This document shows positions 7,951 through 16,849 of a stretch of 46,301 nt of DNA, in pieces. Within the stretch, counting starts at the first letter, position 1, and each line of letters starts with the position of its first letter. The position numbers were made by a program, and so were the translations under genes. The notes below the pieces were generated by a model that was not told the origin of the DNA, ran no database searches, and saw only the letters and a program-made list of their open reading frames with translations. Source of the DNA: Lentimicrobium sp. (GTDB taxonomy: Bacteria > Bacteroidota > Bacteroidia > Bacteroidales > Lentimicrobiaceae); the NCBI GenBank assembly GCA_024709105.1, contig JANJXJ010000195.1, positions 1 through 46,301 on the forward strand, given 5' to 3'.

Positions 7951-8856
7951 TTAATTCATTATAATTATTGCATACACCCTGCCTTTTCTTATTCTATTTA
8001 CTGTAGCTTTAACTGGCTGTAAATTAATTGATTCTGGCGAAAAGCCATCAGGGAAATGCAAATGGGCTTCTTCATTAAAAATGTCGCGGGCAATGAGTGT
8101 GTACATATAATTACCACCAGCGTATTCAGCCTTCATCAGGTAATCGGGTATAAAAAAGTAAGTTTCTCCGGATTTATAGTGTGGATGTTCGGGTTCAGGC
8201 ATCGTTGATCCATATGGCGGTATAGTGCATAATAGAGTATTACCTTTTTGGATGTTGTAATCCCGGTACCATTGCGTTTCAATTTTAAAACGATGCCCAT
8301 TAATGCTTTCTAAATGATAAAATCCATCTGTGCAATTGGTTACAATAAACTGATATTGTTTTCCGGGAATCAGGATGTTGTTTTCTGCATCGCTTTCAGC
8401 CGGAGTAAGGAACAGTTTTCCCTTTTTAATTCGTTCAATGCGGAGTTGTATCTTTTGTTGTGAAAGGAAAGACTGTTGATTACTGATTTCCATACTGTGA
8501 GTCTTTCCATCTTCACCTGTTAGCTGAAGTTCAGGTAAACCATTTGAATGGCTGATGCCGCTTACAGTGAATTCATAGATTTTCCCTTCAGAAAACACAG
8601 GATGCTCTGGCTCAAGGAATATCTGTCCGCTGCAATTGATTTTGTCTACGCGACATCGAATGGTTTCGCCGGTTTTTATCGGGTAGGTTTTGTAAGGTTC
8701 TGCGGGGAGCAACATACGATATCCTGCCTGATCTCTGAGTACAAAATATTTACTTTCAGGAGAAATCTCCACATTTTTTTCAACTGTAAATATGTAATTC
8801 ATGCCTTCTTCCAGGCGCCTGTGAGGGTATTTTATAATTTCAGTGCGAAGGGACAT
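7951..8856 (-). CDS. Unknown protein built from four tandem beta-rich (OB/S1-like) repeats
   Basis: The 301-residue protein contains four units of about 70-80 residues. Each begins with a G-x-x-Y-x-F motif (EGMNYIF, EGKIYEF, PGKQYQF, SGETYFF). The units end in a short strand, and three of the boundaries carry variants of LEPEHP (FLEPEHPVF, FLTPAESD, PEPEHPHY). Within units the pattern G-x-x-I-x-C-x-V-x-x-I-x-x-G resembles S1/OB-fold strands, but this is a visual similarity only. ATG 8856 was chosen because the promoter box at 8887-8894 lies just upstream; an in-frame TTG at 8907 would precede the promoter. There is no signal peptide from this start, so it is probably cytoplasmic. I cannot name a function. 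Confidence 0.7.
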   Translation of the reverse strand: MSLRTEIIKYPHRRLEEGMNYIFTVEKNVEISPESKYFVLRDQAGYRMLLPAEPYKTYPIKTGETIRCRVDKINCSGQIFLEPEHPVFSEGKIYEFTVSGISHSNGLPELQLTGEDGKTHSMEISNQQSFLSQQKIQLRIERIKKGKLFLTPAESDAENNILIPGKQYQFIVTNCTDGFYHLESINGHRFKIETQWYRDYNIQKGNTLLCTIPPYGSTMPEPEHPHYKSGETYFFIPDYLMKAEYAGGNYMYTLIARDIFNEEAHLHFPDGFSPESINLQPVKATVNRIRKGRVYAIIIMN

Positions 8857-8886
8857 CAGGCAGTTAAAGTTGCAGAGGAGAGAGAG

Positions 8887-8894
8887 CAAAAGTA
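8887..8894 (-). promoter_or_regulatory. -7 promoter box of the tandem-repeat protein gene
   Basis: On the minus strand the site reads TACTTTTG, an exact TAnnTTTG match 30 bases before the ATG at 8856. Confidence 0.4.
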
Positions 8895-9076
8895 ATAAAA
8901 AGGGCAAATTTGCAGTATCGGGTTATTAATATATTATCACTAACTTTTGTGTTAAGATTTCAGTTTTCATAGCTGCAAGGTAGCGGTTCAACAAGCAGGT
9001 TATTTGTTGGCACTTTTTAATTACTTTAGCAAAGTTTGGTAAGGGTGAAAATCAAAGGGGGTAAATTAATGACAAT

Positions 9077-9122
9077 CAATCAGTAACAGTGTAATATTAT
9101 TTTTGTTACACTGAGCTGATTG
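9077..9122. promoter_or_regulatory. Inverted repeat with embedded -7 box upstream of the sensor/regulator gene
   Basis: Two-part arms face each other: CAATCAG (9077-9083) with CTGATTG (9116-9122), and CAGTGTAA (9087-9094) with TTACACTG (9106-9113). The 11-base centre contains most of TATTTTTG (9098-9105), an exact -7 box directed toward the regulator gene. A protein bound to the arms would cover the promoter. Transcription from here would give a leader of roughly 190 bases. Confidence 0.55.
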
Positions 9123-9305
9123 TTAAAACTTACTGAATTTGTATTTTTATTGCTGAATGAGACCGGGGATTATGCCAAAGAAAAGTGGTTAAGCCATTTA
9201 AGATTCTGGCTAATAACCATAATTTTTCCGTTAATAATGTCTTTTCCGGAATGTGCTCAGATTTGTGGTCTGAAATGTTAATAATACCGGAAAAAATCTT
9301 GAAAA

Positions 9306-11858
9306 ATGAGGGTAAAAGCATTTTTTCTTACTTTACTTCTGTTGAATTTCAGCCAGTTATATGCTCAGAATAATTATGGGCTGAGGTTCAGGTCTAAGGA
9401 TGTGGAAAAAAAATACCGTACAGGCCTCGACATAACAAAATCCGGTGCAGTTTCATTCAATAAAGATTTCAACATTACTTTCGATCTTTCGTTCAGATCT
9501 TTTGAAGGCTTTGGCTATATATTGCGTTTAAAAGATTCCAGAACCGGAGCCCAGCTAGATCTTATCAGTAAATTTGATAAGGTTTCTCCTGGTATGTATC
9601 TGGTATACAATAAGAAGGAAGTAGAGAAGAGCATAGATCTGAGCAAAATAAGCAATTGTTTAAATCGCTGGAATGAGGTTTCTCTGGATTATAATGCCCA
9701 AACCGGAATGGTCAAACTCACTTTCAATAATGATACAATAAGCGAGAGAATCAATTATCCGGGTAAATCAGAATTCTTTCTGGCATTTGGGGTGTTGAAC
9801 AAATATGGATTTGATACCCGGGAAGTGCCGTTTATTTCTATCAGGGCTATAAATATTTATACCGATGGCAAACAAAGTTTTAACTGGCCATTAAACGATC
9901 AGTCAGGGAGTATCTCTAAAGATAAAATAGCCGGAAAAGAGGCTGAAATAATTAATCCTGAATGGGAATTGCCGCATCATGCAGCCTGGAAAGTATTGAA
10001 TTCAATCAGACTTTTAGAAAAACCCAAAATCGCCTATGATCAGAATAAAGAGCGAATTTACATGGTAACTGACCATCAGAAAATATATACCTATGACCTG
10101 AATCTAAATCACTTTGATTCAATTATATACGCAGGAAACCCTCCTTTAAATGAACAGGATAATCAGGTTATAGTTACTGCCGATTCGAGGCTAAAGGTAT
10201 ATAGTCATGCTGTGGATAATTTATCCGTTTTTGACAACGAATCTGGTTATTGGTCTAATCAGGTTGAAATGCACGACAGCTTGCCTACCCATTGGCATCA
10301 CAACAAACTGATAAACCCTTTGAATAATAAACTTACATCCATTTGCGGCTATGGTTTTTACAGATTTAAGAATGATATTCTTGAATTTAATGAGGATGAA
10401 AATATCTGGCAAAAAGCGACTTTTTCAGGAGATACCATATTTCCGCGTTATTTATCAGCTGTGGGCCAAAACCCTTCAAACAAGGATCAATTCTACCTTT
10501 TTGGTGGGCTAGGCAATAAAAGCGGGGATCAAATGCTGGGAACGCGCTTTTATTATGATTTGTATCTTATTGATTTCAAAACCCGTAATATTAGGAGAAT
10601 CTGGGATTTACATTCGTTGAATATCAAGGATATAACTCCTGTAAATTCATTATGGGTTGATGAAGAACAGAACGCTCTCTATACCTTATGTTTTTCTCAC
10701 CATGATGAAAAGAGTCATTTGAGAATATTAAAAGCATCGCTTACTGAACCAGAGTATGAGTTTGTTGGAGATAGTATTCCGTATTATTTTATTGATGTTC
10801 AATCGTATGCTGATCTTTTTTACTGGAAATCGCAGCGTAAACTGGTAGCCATTACTTCATTTATGTCGGGCAACAATCTTAACGAGATAAAGATTTATTC
10901 TATTCAAACACCACCAGGCAATGTTTTACCTGCAGTGGTTACAACGCTGCCCAAAACATACATAAAGTTATTAACTGTGCTAATTCCAGTTTTTGTTTTG
11001 CTGTTTATTCTGGCAATTGTTTTTATTTACCGCCGAAGATCAATCAAAAACAAAGCAGAAAATGTAGCAGTTCTGGTTGATTATAAAGCATCAGGAATAA
11101 AAAATCCATGTAAAGCCGAACCTGCCGGACCAGGAAGTATAAATTTGTTTGGTGGCCTGCAGGTTGTTGACTTTAAAGGGCAGAATATTACATACAGGTT
11201 CAGCCCGACAGTAAAAGAACTTTTTATACTTATCCTGCTCTATTCTTCAAATGACAGCAATGGAATAAGTTCGGTGGAGCTAAGGGAAATTCTGTGGCCA
11301 GGAAAACCTTTGGATAGTGCAAATAACAACCGTGGTGTAAACATTGCCAAACTGCGCTCTATTTTAAGCGATCTGGGCGATGCTGAAATTATACACGAAA
11401 ATTCTTTCTGGAGGTTTAAATCTGGTAACACTATTTTCTGCGATCACACTTTTGTGCTAAAACTTATTAATGACAATGATATTCAATACTTTACGTCAGA
11501 GGGGAATATTTATCAGCTATTAAAATATTTAAAAAGGGGCGATTTTTTACCCGACATTCAAACGGAATGGATAGATAAATTTAAAAGTGAAACAGTTAAT
11601 CAGATTGTTGCATTGCTCGAAATGTTATTGCCGCATTACGAATCGGAAAAGCATCCCGGAGTTGTACTTGAGATAGCCAATTCAATTTTTACATTTGACC
11701 AATGTAATGAAACTGCTTTAAAATATAAATGCAGGGCATTAAATCACCTGGGCAAACATGGTATTGCTGTAAAAACCTTTGATGAGTTTGCTGGCAGGTA
11801 CGAAACACTTTATGGAGAAGGTTATAAGGAGAACATTAAAAACCTGCTCAAAGATTAA
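9306..11858 (+). CDS. Transmembrane one-component regulator: LamG-like and kelch-like sensor, winged helix, helical repeats
   Basis: The 850-residue protein starts with a signal sequence (residues 1-20, ending LYAQ). Residues about 25-220 look like a concanavalin/LamG sandwich (GYILRLKD, WNEVSLDY, ISIRAINIY). Residues about 230-540 contain kelch-like beta-propeller strands (YLFGGLGNKSGDQ, YYDLYLIDFKTRNIRRIW). One membrane helix lies at about 553-577 and is followed by RRR. In the cytoplasm, about 612-710 is an OmpR/SARP-like winged helix (FSPTVKELFILILLYS, LREILWPG, NNNRGVNIAKLRSIL). About 720-850 is a helical, BTAD/TPR-like region. It therefore appears to sense a glycan outside and bind DNA inside without a kinase step. 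It lies 254 bases upstream of susC in the same direction, which suggests control of that operon. Confidence 0.8.
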   Translation: MRVKAFFLTLLLLNFSQLYAQNNYGLRFRSKDVEKKYRTGLDITKSGAVSFNKDFNITFDLSFRSFEGFGYILRLKDSRTGAQLDLISKFDKVSPGMYLVYNKKEVEKSIDLSKISNCLNRWNEVSLDYNAQTGMVKLTFNNDTISERINYPGKSEFFLAFGVLNKYGFDTREVPFISIRAINIYTDGKQSFNWPLNDQSGSISKDKIAGKEAEIINPEWELPHHAAWKVLNSIRLLEKPKIAYDQNKERIYMVTDHQKIYTYDLNLNHFDSIIYAGNPPLNEQDNQVIVTADSRLKVYSHAVDNLSVFDNESGYWSNQVEMHDSLPTHWHHNKLINPLNNKLTSICGYGFYRFKNDILEFNEDENIWQKATFSGDTIFPRYLSAVGQNPSNKDQFYLFGGLGNKSGDQMLGTRFYYDLYLIDFKTRNIRRIWDLHSLNIKDITPVNSLWVDEEQNALYTLCFSHHDEKSHLRILKASLTEPEYEFVGDSIPYYFIDVQSYADLFYWKSQRKLVAITSFMSGNNLNEIKIYSIQTPPGNVLPAVVTTLPKTYIKLLTVLIPVFVLLFILAIVFIYRRRSIKNKAENVAVLVDYKASGIKNPCKAEPAGPGSINLFGGLQVVDFKGQNITYRFSPTVKELFILILLYSSNDSNGISSVELREILWPGKPLDSANNNRGVNIAKLRSILSDLGDAEIIHENSFWRFKSGNTIFCDHTFVLKLINDNDIQYFTSEGNIYQLLKYLKRGDFLPDIQTEWIDKFKSETVNQIVALLEMLLPHYESEKHPGVVLEIANSIFTFDQCNETALKYKCRALNHLGKHGIAVKTFDEFAGRYETLYGEGYKENIKNLLKD

Positions 11859-11890
11859 AAGTTGATTACATTAATTTACATAAGTGTTAA

Positions 11891-11917
11891 AAAGTGCTTC
11901 TTTCTGTAAAGCATTTT
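11891..11917 (+). terminator. Weak hairpin after the sensor/regulator gene
   Basis: AAAGTGCTT (11891-11899) pairs with AAGCATTTT (11909-11917) with one G-U pair and a 9-base loop, ending in a short T-run. It lies 33 bases after the stop codon. The stem is A/T-rich, so termination would be weak. Confidence 0.35.
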
Positions 11918-11982
11918 CATGAGCTATAAAACAAATGCATGTTTTTCGGGGAAATTGAAGGAAACTAGTGAAAATCTTTCTA

Positions 11983-12010
11983 AAATTGGTGGAAATTAAC
12001 AAATTGGCGG
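11983..12010 (+). promoter_or_regulatory. Direct repeats upstream of susC (candidate regulator site)
   Basis: AAATTGGTGG (11983-11992) and AAATTGGCGG (12001-12010) are 18 bases apart, and each is followed by a similar AAATTAA block. A third related copy (AAATTTGGCGG) overlaps the -7 box at 12055. SARP-type regulators usually bind direct repeats upstream of promoters, so this is a plausible target of the adjacent regulator. Confidence 0.35.
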
Positions 12011-12053
12011 GCAAATTAATGAAATATTAATCCTGCCATTAATAGCCTGCAGG

Positions 12054-12061
12054 TAAATTTG
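12054..12061 (+). promoter_or_regulatory. -7 promoter box of the SusC/SusD operon
   Basis: TAAATTTG matches TAnnTTTG exactly and lies about 50 bases before the susC start. No clear TTTG -33 box is present at the normal distance, which fits an activator-dependent promoter. Confidence 0.45.
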
Positions 12062-12112
12062 GCGGCTCTAACACACACTAAACTCATTGTTTAATTCATT
12101 AAAACATTTTTT

Positions 12113-15100
12113 ATGATAAAAAAGTTTTTACTGATTATCCCGATGCTGATTTTATATGCGTCAGGCATAATGGCGCAACAAAAAGAAGTAAGCGGAAAGG
12201 TTTACAACGAAAGTAACGAGGCTATGGTCGGAGTTACAGTTGTTGTTAAAGGAACCACCACCGGAACCACCACACAGGTAGATGGTAGTTATACCATTAA
12301 AGTATCGCCCGATGCGGTGCTGCTTTTTTCTTTTGTGGGCTACAACACACAGGAAATCCCTGTAGCCGGAAAAACAGTAATTGATGTTACCCTCACGTCT
12401 TCTGTTTCTTCACTCGAAGAGGTAGTTGTAACAGCGCTGGGAATAAAACGCGAAAAAAAGGCACTCGGTTATGCTGTACAGGATGTCAAGGCCGAAGACT
12501 TAACCTCATCAGGCGATGCCAATATTGCAAATGCCCTGCAGAGTAAAGTTGCCGGTGTTGTAATTAATCAGTCCGGAGCTGGTGTAGGAGGTACTTCACG
12601 TATTGAAATCAGGGGAGCAAGTTCTCTCTCCGACAACAATCAGCCACTTATTATTGTGGACGGAATTCCTTTTAACAGTTCAGATGCTTCCAATGCAGGT
12701 ATCTGGGGCGGAGTTGAAAGTGCCGGAGGATTGTCGGACATCAATCCACAGGATATTGAAAACATTTCAGTACTCAAAGGTCCCAATGCAGCTGCATTGT
12801 ATGGGTCAAGGGCTGGTAACGGAGTTATTCTTATAACTACAAAAAAAGGTGCCTCAAAAGGGCTGAATGTTAATTACAATGGCAATTTTGCTTTCTCAAA
12901 TCTGGGTTACACCCTCGATTTACAAGAAAAATATGGACAGGGCAGCGAAGGAGTTTATGATAAGTTCGGAACAGCTTCGTGGGGACCACTCATGAACGGA
13001 CAGATGCTAGAATCCTGGAAAGGTGAAGAAATTCCCTTTTCCGCACAAACCGGAAGAATTGAAGACTTTGTTCAGACAGCATACAGTCAGAACCATAACA
13101 TTTCACTGTCAGGTGGTAATGACAAAGGCTCAATCAGAGTTTCAGCTTCAAAAAGCAACGAAAACGGACTTTACGAAGGACATAAAGTTGACAAAACCAA
13201 TTTAGATCTCAAAGCTGCTTATCAGGTAAACTCGTGGTTAAGTGTGGATGCAAAGGCTTCATACTTCAACTCAAAAGGCGAACAAAGACCCGAAATGGGA
13301 TATTACAGCTTTATTTCTTACTTCAACACCATGCCGATGAACATCAGATCGGCTGATCTTGCACCGGGTTATATCATTAACCAGGCAGGAAATCACCAGG
13401 AAATACTCTATACCACTGCTAACGCAAACTACAGGAACCCTTATTTCATGCGTGAGCAAATTTATAATAACGACGAAAGGTACAGAGGTTTCGGATATCT
13501 GGGAACCAATATTCAGTTCACCGATGCTCTTAAACTCAGACTCAAATACGGGCTTGACTTTTATCGCGAAGGACTCAGCAATGGCTATAAATATGCTGAC
13601 AATGTAAGCTCTATCAGGCCGGATTACAACACCGAGGAGCGCTTTTTTAAGGAAGAGAACTACGAATTTTTGCTTAGCTACAACAAAGATTTTGAAGACC
13701 TTACCCTGAGTGTTAATATGGGTGGAAACCGCATGTACACACAGTCGCAATCGCTGCTCAGCCGATCGGGTAAACTGCCTACCGAAGGATATTATTTCCT
13801 GGGTTACGGTACAAACATCACCTCAGCACAGGCTTTCAGCGAACAGGAAGTGCAGTCACTATACGGATTTGCACAGGTAGGATACAAGGATATGGTTTAC
13901 TTTGATGCAACAGCACGCAACGACTGGTCGTCAACATTACCAGTTGAAAACAACTCGTATTTCTATCCATCTTTTGGCATCAGCGGACTTATTTCAGAAA
14001 TGTACGACCTGCCCGACTGGTTTACCTTTGCCAAGGTCAGAGGATCGTGGGCGCAGGTTGGAAAAGCTGCTGATCCCTATGCTATTGACGAAAGTTTCAC
14101 CATCAGCACCTGGAATTATAATCTGTTGAACGGAAATGTTAAATCAGTTCTAGTTAATAAAGACCTGAAACCCGAAATTTCTTCATCCTTTGAATTGGGA
14201 ACTGATTTGAGATTCCTCAACAACAGAATCGGACTCGACTTTACATACTACAATGAAAACACAACAAACCAGATTCTCAGGGTTCCAACAGATCAAAGTA
14301 CCGGATACAGCGAAAAACTGATCAATGCCGGACGTATTTCGAACAAAGGGATTGAGATAATGCTGAATACCACGCCAGTAAAGAAGAGCGATTTCACTTT
14401 TGAAATGAATTTCAACTTTGCTAAAAACACTACCCTGCTTGAAGATCTCGATAATGACCTCAAAGTATATTCTTTCGGAGGCCTGAACAACAGTGTGGAT
14501 GTAATAGGCATAGAGGGCGAAAAAATGGGCGACATCAGAGGTTCGGTTTATAAACGCGATGCCAGCGGCCGCATCATTGCCGGTGCCGACGGACTTCCTA
14601 TGCGTCAGGACAGTCTGGTTACCATTGGCAACATTCAGGCCGATTTTACAGGTTCGGTATTGTTAAAAGCCACTTATAAAGGTTTTTATGTTGGAGCTTT
14701 GATTTCGATGCAGCAGGGAGGTGAGATTTTCTCAGCAACCGAAGCCGCGGCAACAAGTGCAGGTAACTCACTCAGAACTACCGAAAATGACCGTATGTCG
14801 TTCTTCTTTGATGGTCCGCTCGAAGACGGAAGTCTCAATACCACCATGGTAACAGCTCAGCAATACTGGACCAGGGTTGCATCCATCAACGAAGAGTTTA
14901 TTTATGATGCGTCCTACATGAAACTCAGAGAGATAACACTGGGTTACAACCTTCCGCAGAAAATGCTTAAAAAGCTGAACAAAGAGCCGATCAAAAGTGC
15001 CAGAATTGCAGTTTTCGGAAGAAACCTTTTCTACTTCTACAAACATACTCCCGGCACTGTTCCCGATGCTAGTGCTTACAGCAACAGCTATGCAGCACAG

Positions 15101-15166
15101 GCATTTGACTTTGCCCCGGTACCTGCAACAAGAACTTTTGGTATTTCGCTGGACGTAGCATTCTAA
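12113..15166 (+). CDS. SusC/RagA-family TonB-linked outer membrane transporter
   Basis: The 1017-residue protein has a signal peptide (1-21, ending GIMAQ), a carboxypeptidase-regulatory-like beta domain (about 23-110; VSGKVYNESNEAMVGVTVVV), a TonB-box-like segment (LEEVVVTALGIKREKKALGY) and a plug domain (about 115-235). A long 22-strand barrel region follows and ends with the aromatic terminus TFGISLDVAF. The family imports oligosaccharides across the outer membrane with a SusD lid and TonB energy. It is the first gene of a three-gene unit (SusC, SusD, LamG lipoprotein), 18 bases before susD. The neighbouring GH92 and GH130 genes suggest that its substrate is an alpha-mannosylated glycan. 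Confidence 0.95.
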   Translation: MIKKFLLIIPMLILYASGIMAQQKEVSGKVYNESNEAMVGVTVVVKGTTTGTTTQVDGSYTIKVSPDAVLLFSFVGYNTQEIPVAGKTVIDVTLTSSVSSLEEVVVTALGIKREKKALGYAVQDVKAEDLTSSGDANIANALQSKVAGVVINQSGAGVGGTSRIEIRGASSLSDNNQPLIIVDGIPFNSSDASNAGIWGGVESAGGLSDINPQDIENISVLKGPNAAALYGSRAGNGVILITTKKGASKGLNVNYNGNFAFSNLGYTLDLQEKYGQGSEGVYDKFGTASWGPLMNGQMLESWKGEEIPFSAQTGRIEDFVQTAYSQNHNISLSGGNDKGSIRVSASKSNENGLYEGHKVDKTNLDLKAAYQVNSWLSVDAKASYFNSKGEQRPEMGYYSFISYFNTMPMNIRSADLAPGYIINQAGNHQEILYTTANANYRNPYFMREQIYNNDERYRGFGYLGTNIQFTDALKLRLKYGLDFYREGLSNGYKYADNVSSIRPDYNTEERFFKEENYEFLLSYNKDFEDLTLSVNMGGNRMYTQSQSLLSRSGKLPTEGYYFLGYGTNITSAQAFSEQEVQSLYGFAQVGYKDMVYFDATARNDWSSTLPVENNSYFYPSFGISGLISEMYDLPDWFTFAKVRGSWAQVGKAADPYAIDESFTISTWNYNLLNGNVKSVLVNKDLKPEISSSFELGTDLRFLNNRIGLDFTYYNENTTNQILRVPTDQSTGYSEKLINAGRISNKGIEIMLNTTPVKKSDFTFEMNFNFAKNTTLLEDLDNDLKVYSFGGLNNSVDVIGIEGEKMGDIRGSVYKRDASGRIIAGADGLPMRQDSLVTIGNIQADFTGSVLLKATYKGFYVGALISMQQGGEIFSATEAAATSAGNSLRTTENDRMSFFFDGPLEDGSLNTTMVTAQQYWTRVASINEEFIYDASYMKLREITLGYNLPQKMLKKLNKEPIKSARIAVFGRNLFYFYKHTPGTVPDASAYSNSYAAQAFDFAPVPATRTFGISLDVAF

Positions 15167-15184
15167 TATTAAAACACTGAACAA

Positions 15185-16735
15185 ATGAAAAAGACAACAA
15201 TATATTTATTCTCACTTCTGCTGATTCTGGTTGCCGGCTGCACCAAGGATTTTGAGAAAATGAATACCGACCCCAATGCTGTAACCAAAGTTGAACCTGC
15301 ATATTTCTTTTCAGGCATGGTACAGCAGGTCTTTGCAAACTATCAGAGAAATGTAAACCTCTATCCCGATTTTTACAGCCAGTATTTTGCCAATACCGTT
15401 CAGAGTTTTGGTTCCCCCAGATATGAATACGTTGATGGATGGATCGGAAACCAATGGAAAGAGCATTACACTGAGTTTCTCAGAAAATCAAATGCCATTC
15501 AGGATCAGTATAAAGATGATGCATCATTTCAGGAGCAGCTCGCAATTGCAGAGATTTTCACCTGTTACTGGTGGTCGAGAATGACTGATACTTATGGCGA
15601 TATTCCTTATTTCGGCGCCGGACTTGGAGAAACCGTTCCCTATACTTCGCAGGAAGAGATTTACAAAGATTTGTTTGCACGGCTCGAAGCTGCAGTAAAT
15701 AAACTCCCTATGGGTGATAATCAGGTAAAATACGGACAATACGACCGCATTTATAATGGTGATGCTGCAAAATGGAAAAAATTCGGTAATTCTCTAAGAC
15801 TTCGTCTTGCCATGAGAATTTCGAACATTGATCCTGCTACAGCTGCTTCAGTTGCGCAATCGGCTGTTAGTTCAGGTGTTATGACCAGTAACGACGATGT
15901 TGCCAAAGTTCCTATGTGGGCTTCGGGTTGGTACGATTATCTGCACCAGATGTTATGGAACTGGGACAACGCCCGCGTTTCCAAAACCTTCACCAATTAT
16001 CTTTACAGCGAATCAACAGCTGGAGAAGATCCCCGTGCCCCGTATTGGCTTACCTACAAAAGGGATGGAGCTGCGGCTACCAGAGAATCGCTTGGACTGG
16101 AAGAATATGTTGGTTTAGAAAACGGATACGGCACAAACATGCCTTCCGATGCCAACGATAAAGCTACCATTAACCTGTATGGAAGTTATGTAGATTTCTC
16201 AGGAAATGGCGCCGATGCCATGTATTGCCCGGTAATGTTCTATTCAGAAGTACTTTTCCTGCAGGCTGAAGCTGCCCTCAGAGGCTGGGTTCCCGGCGAT
16301 GCAAATGCACTATACAAAGCTGGTATTCAGGCATCAATGGATTATGTTGGGGTAGATGCTTCAGCTGCTCAACAATATATTGATGGCGTTGCTAACCTGA
16401 ACGGCTCTGACGAAGCCCGACTGAAAAAAATCATTACCCAGAAATGGATTGCCAACTTCCCCAACGGTGTGGAAGGCTGGGCCGATTTCAGAAGAACTGA
16501 TTATCCTGATCTTACTCTTCCCATTGACGGTGTGAGCGGAAATGCCAGCGTTGCACAGGGTACCTTCGTAAAACGTGTACGCTATCCGAACAATCAGCAC
16601 GACCTCAACAGCAGCTCAATGCCGGCAAGTCTCAACACTTTGGATAAAGACAGAATGGACGTTAAGGTATGGTGGGATGTTGAAGGCACTGAGTCAAAAG
16701 GAGCAGACGGTCTCATGAACAGCAACTTCAGGTAA
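15185..16735 (+). CDS. SusD/RagB-family surface glycan-binding lipoprotein
   Basis: The 516-residue protein has a lipoprotein signal with the lipobox ending at Cys19 (LVAGC), followed by TKDFEK, an acidic/charged stretch like the surface-export signals of Bacteroidota lipoproteins. The body shows SusD features: TPR-like helices, RKSNAIQDQYKDDASFQEQ early, ARMTDTYGDIPYFGAG-like WWSRMTDTYGDIPYF at about residue 130, SEVLFLQAEAALRGW at about 355, and a C-terminal WADFRRTDYPDL. SusD-type proteins form a lid on the SusC barrel and bind the glycan. It lies 18 bases downstream of susC. The subgroup looks like SusD-like_2, though the assignment to a subfamily is by eye. Confidence 0.93.
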   Translation: MKKTTIYLFSLLLILVAGCTKDFEKMNTDPNAVTKVEPAYFFSGMVQQVFANYQRNVNLYPDFYSQYFANTVQSFGSPRYEYVDGWIGNQWKEHYTEFLRKSNAIQDQYKDDASFQEQLAIAEIFTCYWWSRMTDTYGDIPYFGAGLGETVPYTSQEEIYKDLFARLEAAVNKLPMGDNQVKYGQYDRIYNGDAAKWKKFGNSLRLRLAMRISNIDPATAASVAQSAVSSGVMTSNDDVAKVPMWASGWYDYLHQMLWNWDNARVSKTFTNYLYSESTAGEDPRAPYWLTYKRDGAAATRESLGLEEYVGLENGYGTNMPSDANDKATINLYGSYVDFSGNGADAMYCPVMFYSEVLFLQAEAALRGWVPGDANALYKAGIQASMDYVGVDASAAQQYIDGVANLNGSDEARLKKIITQKWIANFPNGVEGWADFRRTDYPDLTLPIDGVSGNASVAQGTFVKRVRYPNNQHDLNSSSMPASLNTLDKDRMDVKVWWDVEGTESKGADGLMNSNFR

Positions 16736-16849
16736 ATCATAAAATTAATCAAACAGACCCGGATGAACCCTGCATGTGATTGTCTTTTCAAAAAAGAATA
16801 ATACTCCAGCATGTGGGTTCATTCTGGCCTTAACCAAAAAAAAATTCAG

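Larger units (their letters stand above)
8857..9305. other. Divergent intergenic region with two promoters and an operator-like palindrome
   Basis: This 449-base region separates the minus-strand repeat protein from the plus-strand sensor/regulator. It holds a leftward -7 box (8887-8894), a large inverted repeat with a rightward -7 box in its centre (9077-9122), and about 190 bases of putative leader before the regulator gene. No further gene was seen. Confidence 0.6.
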
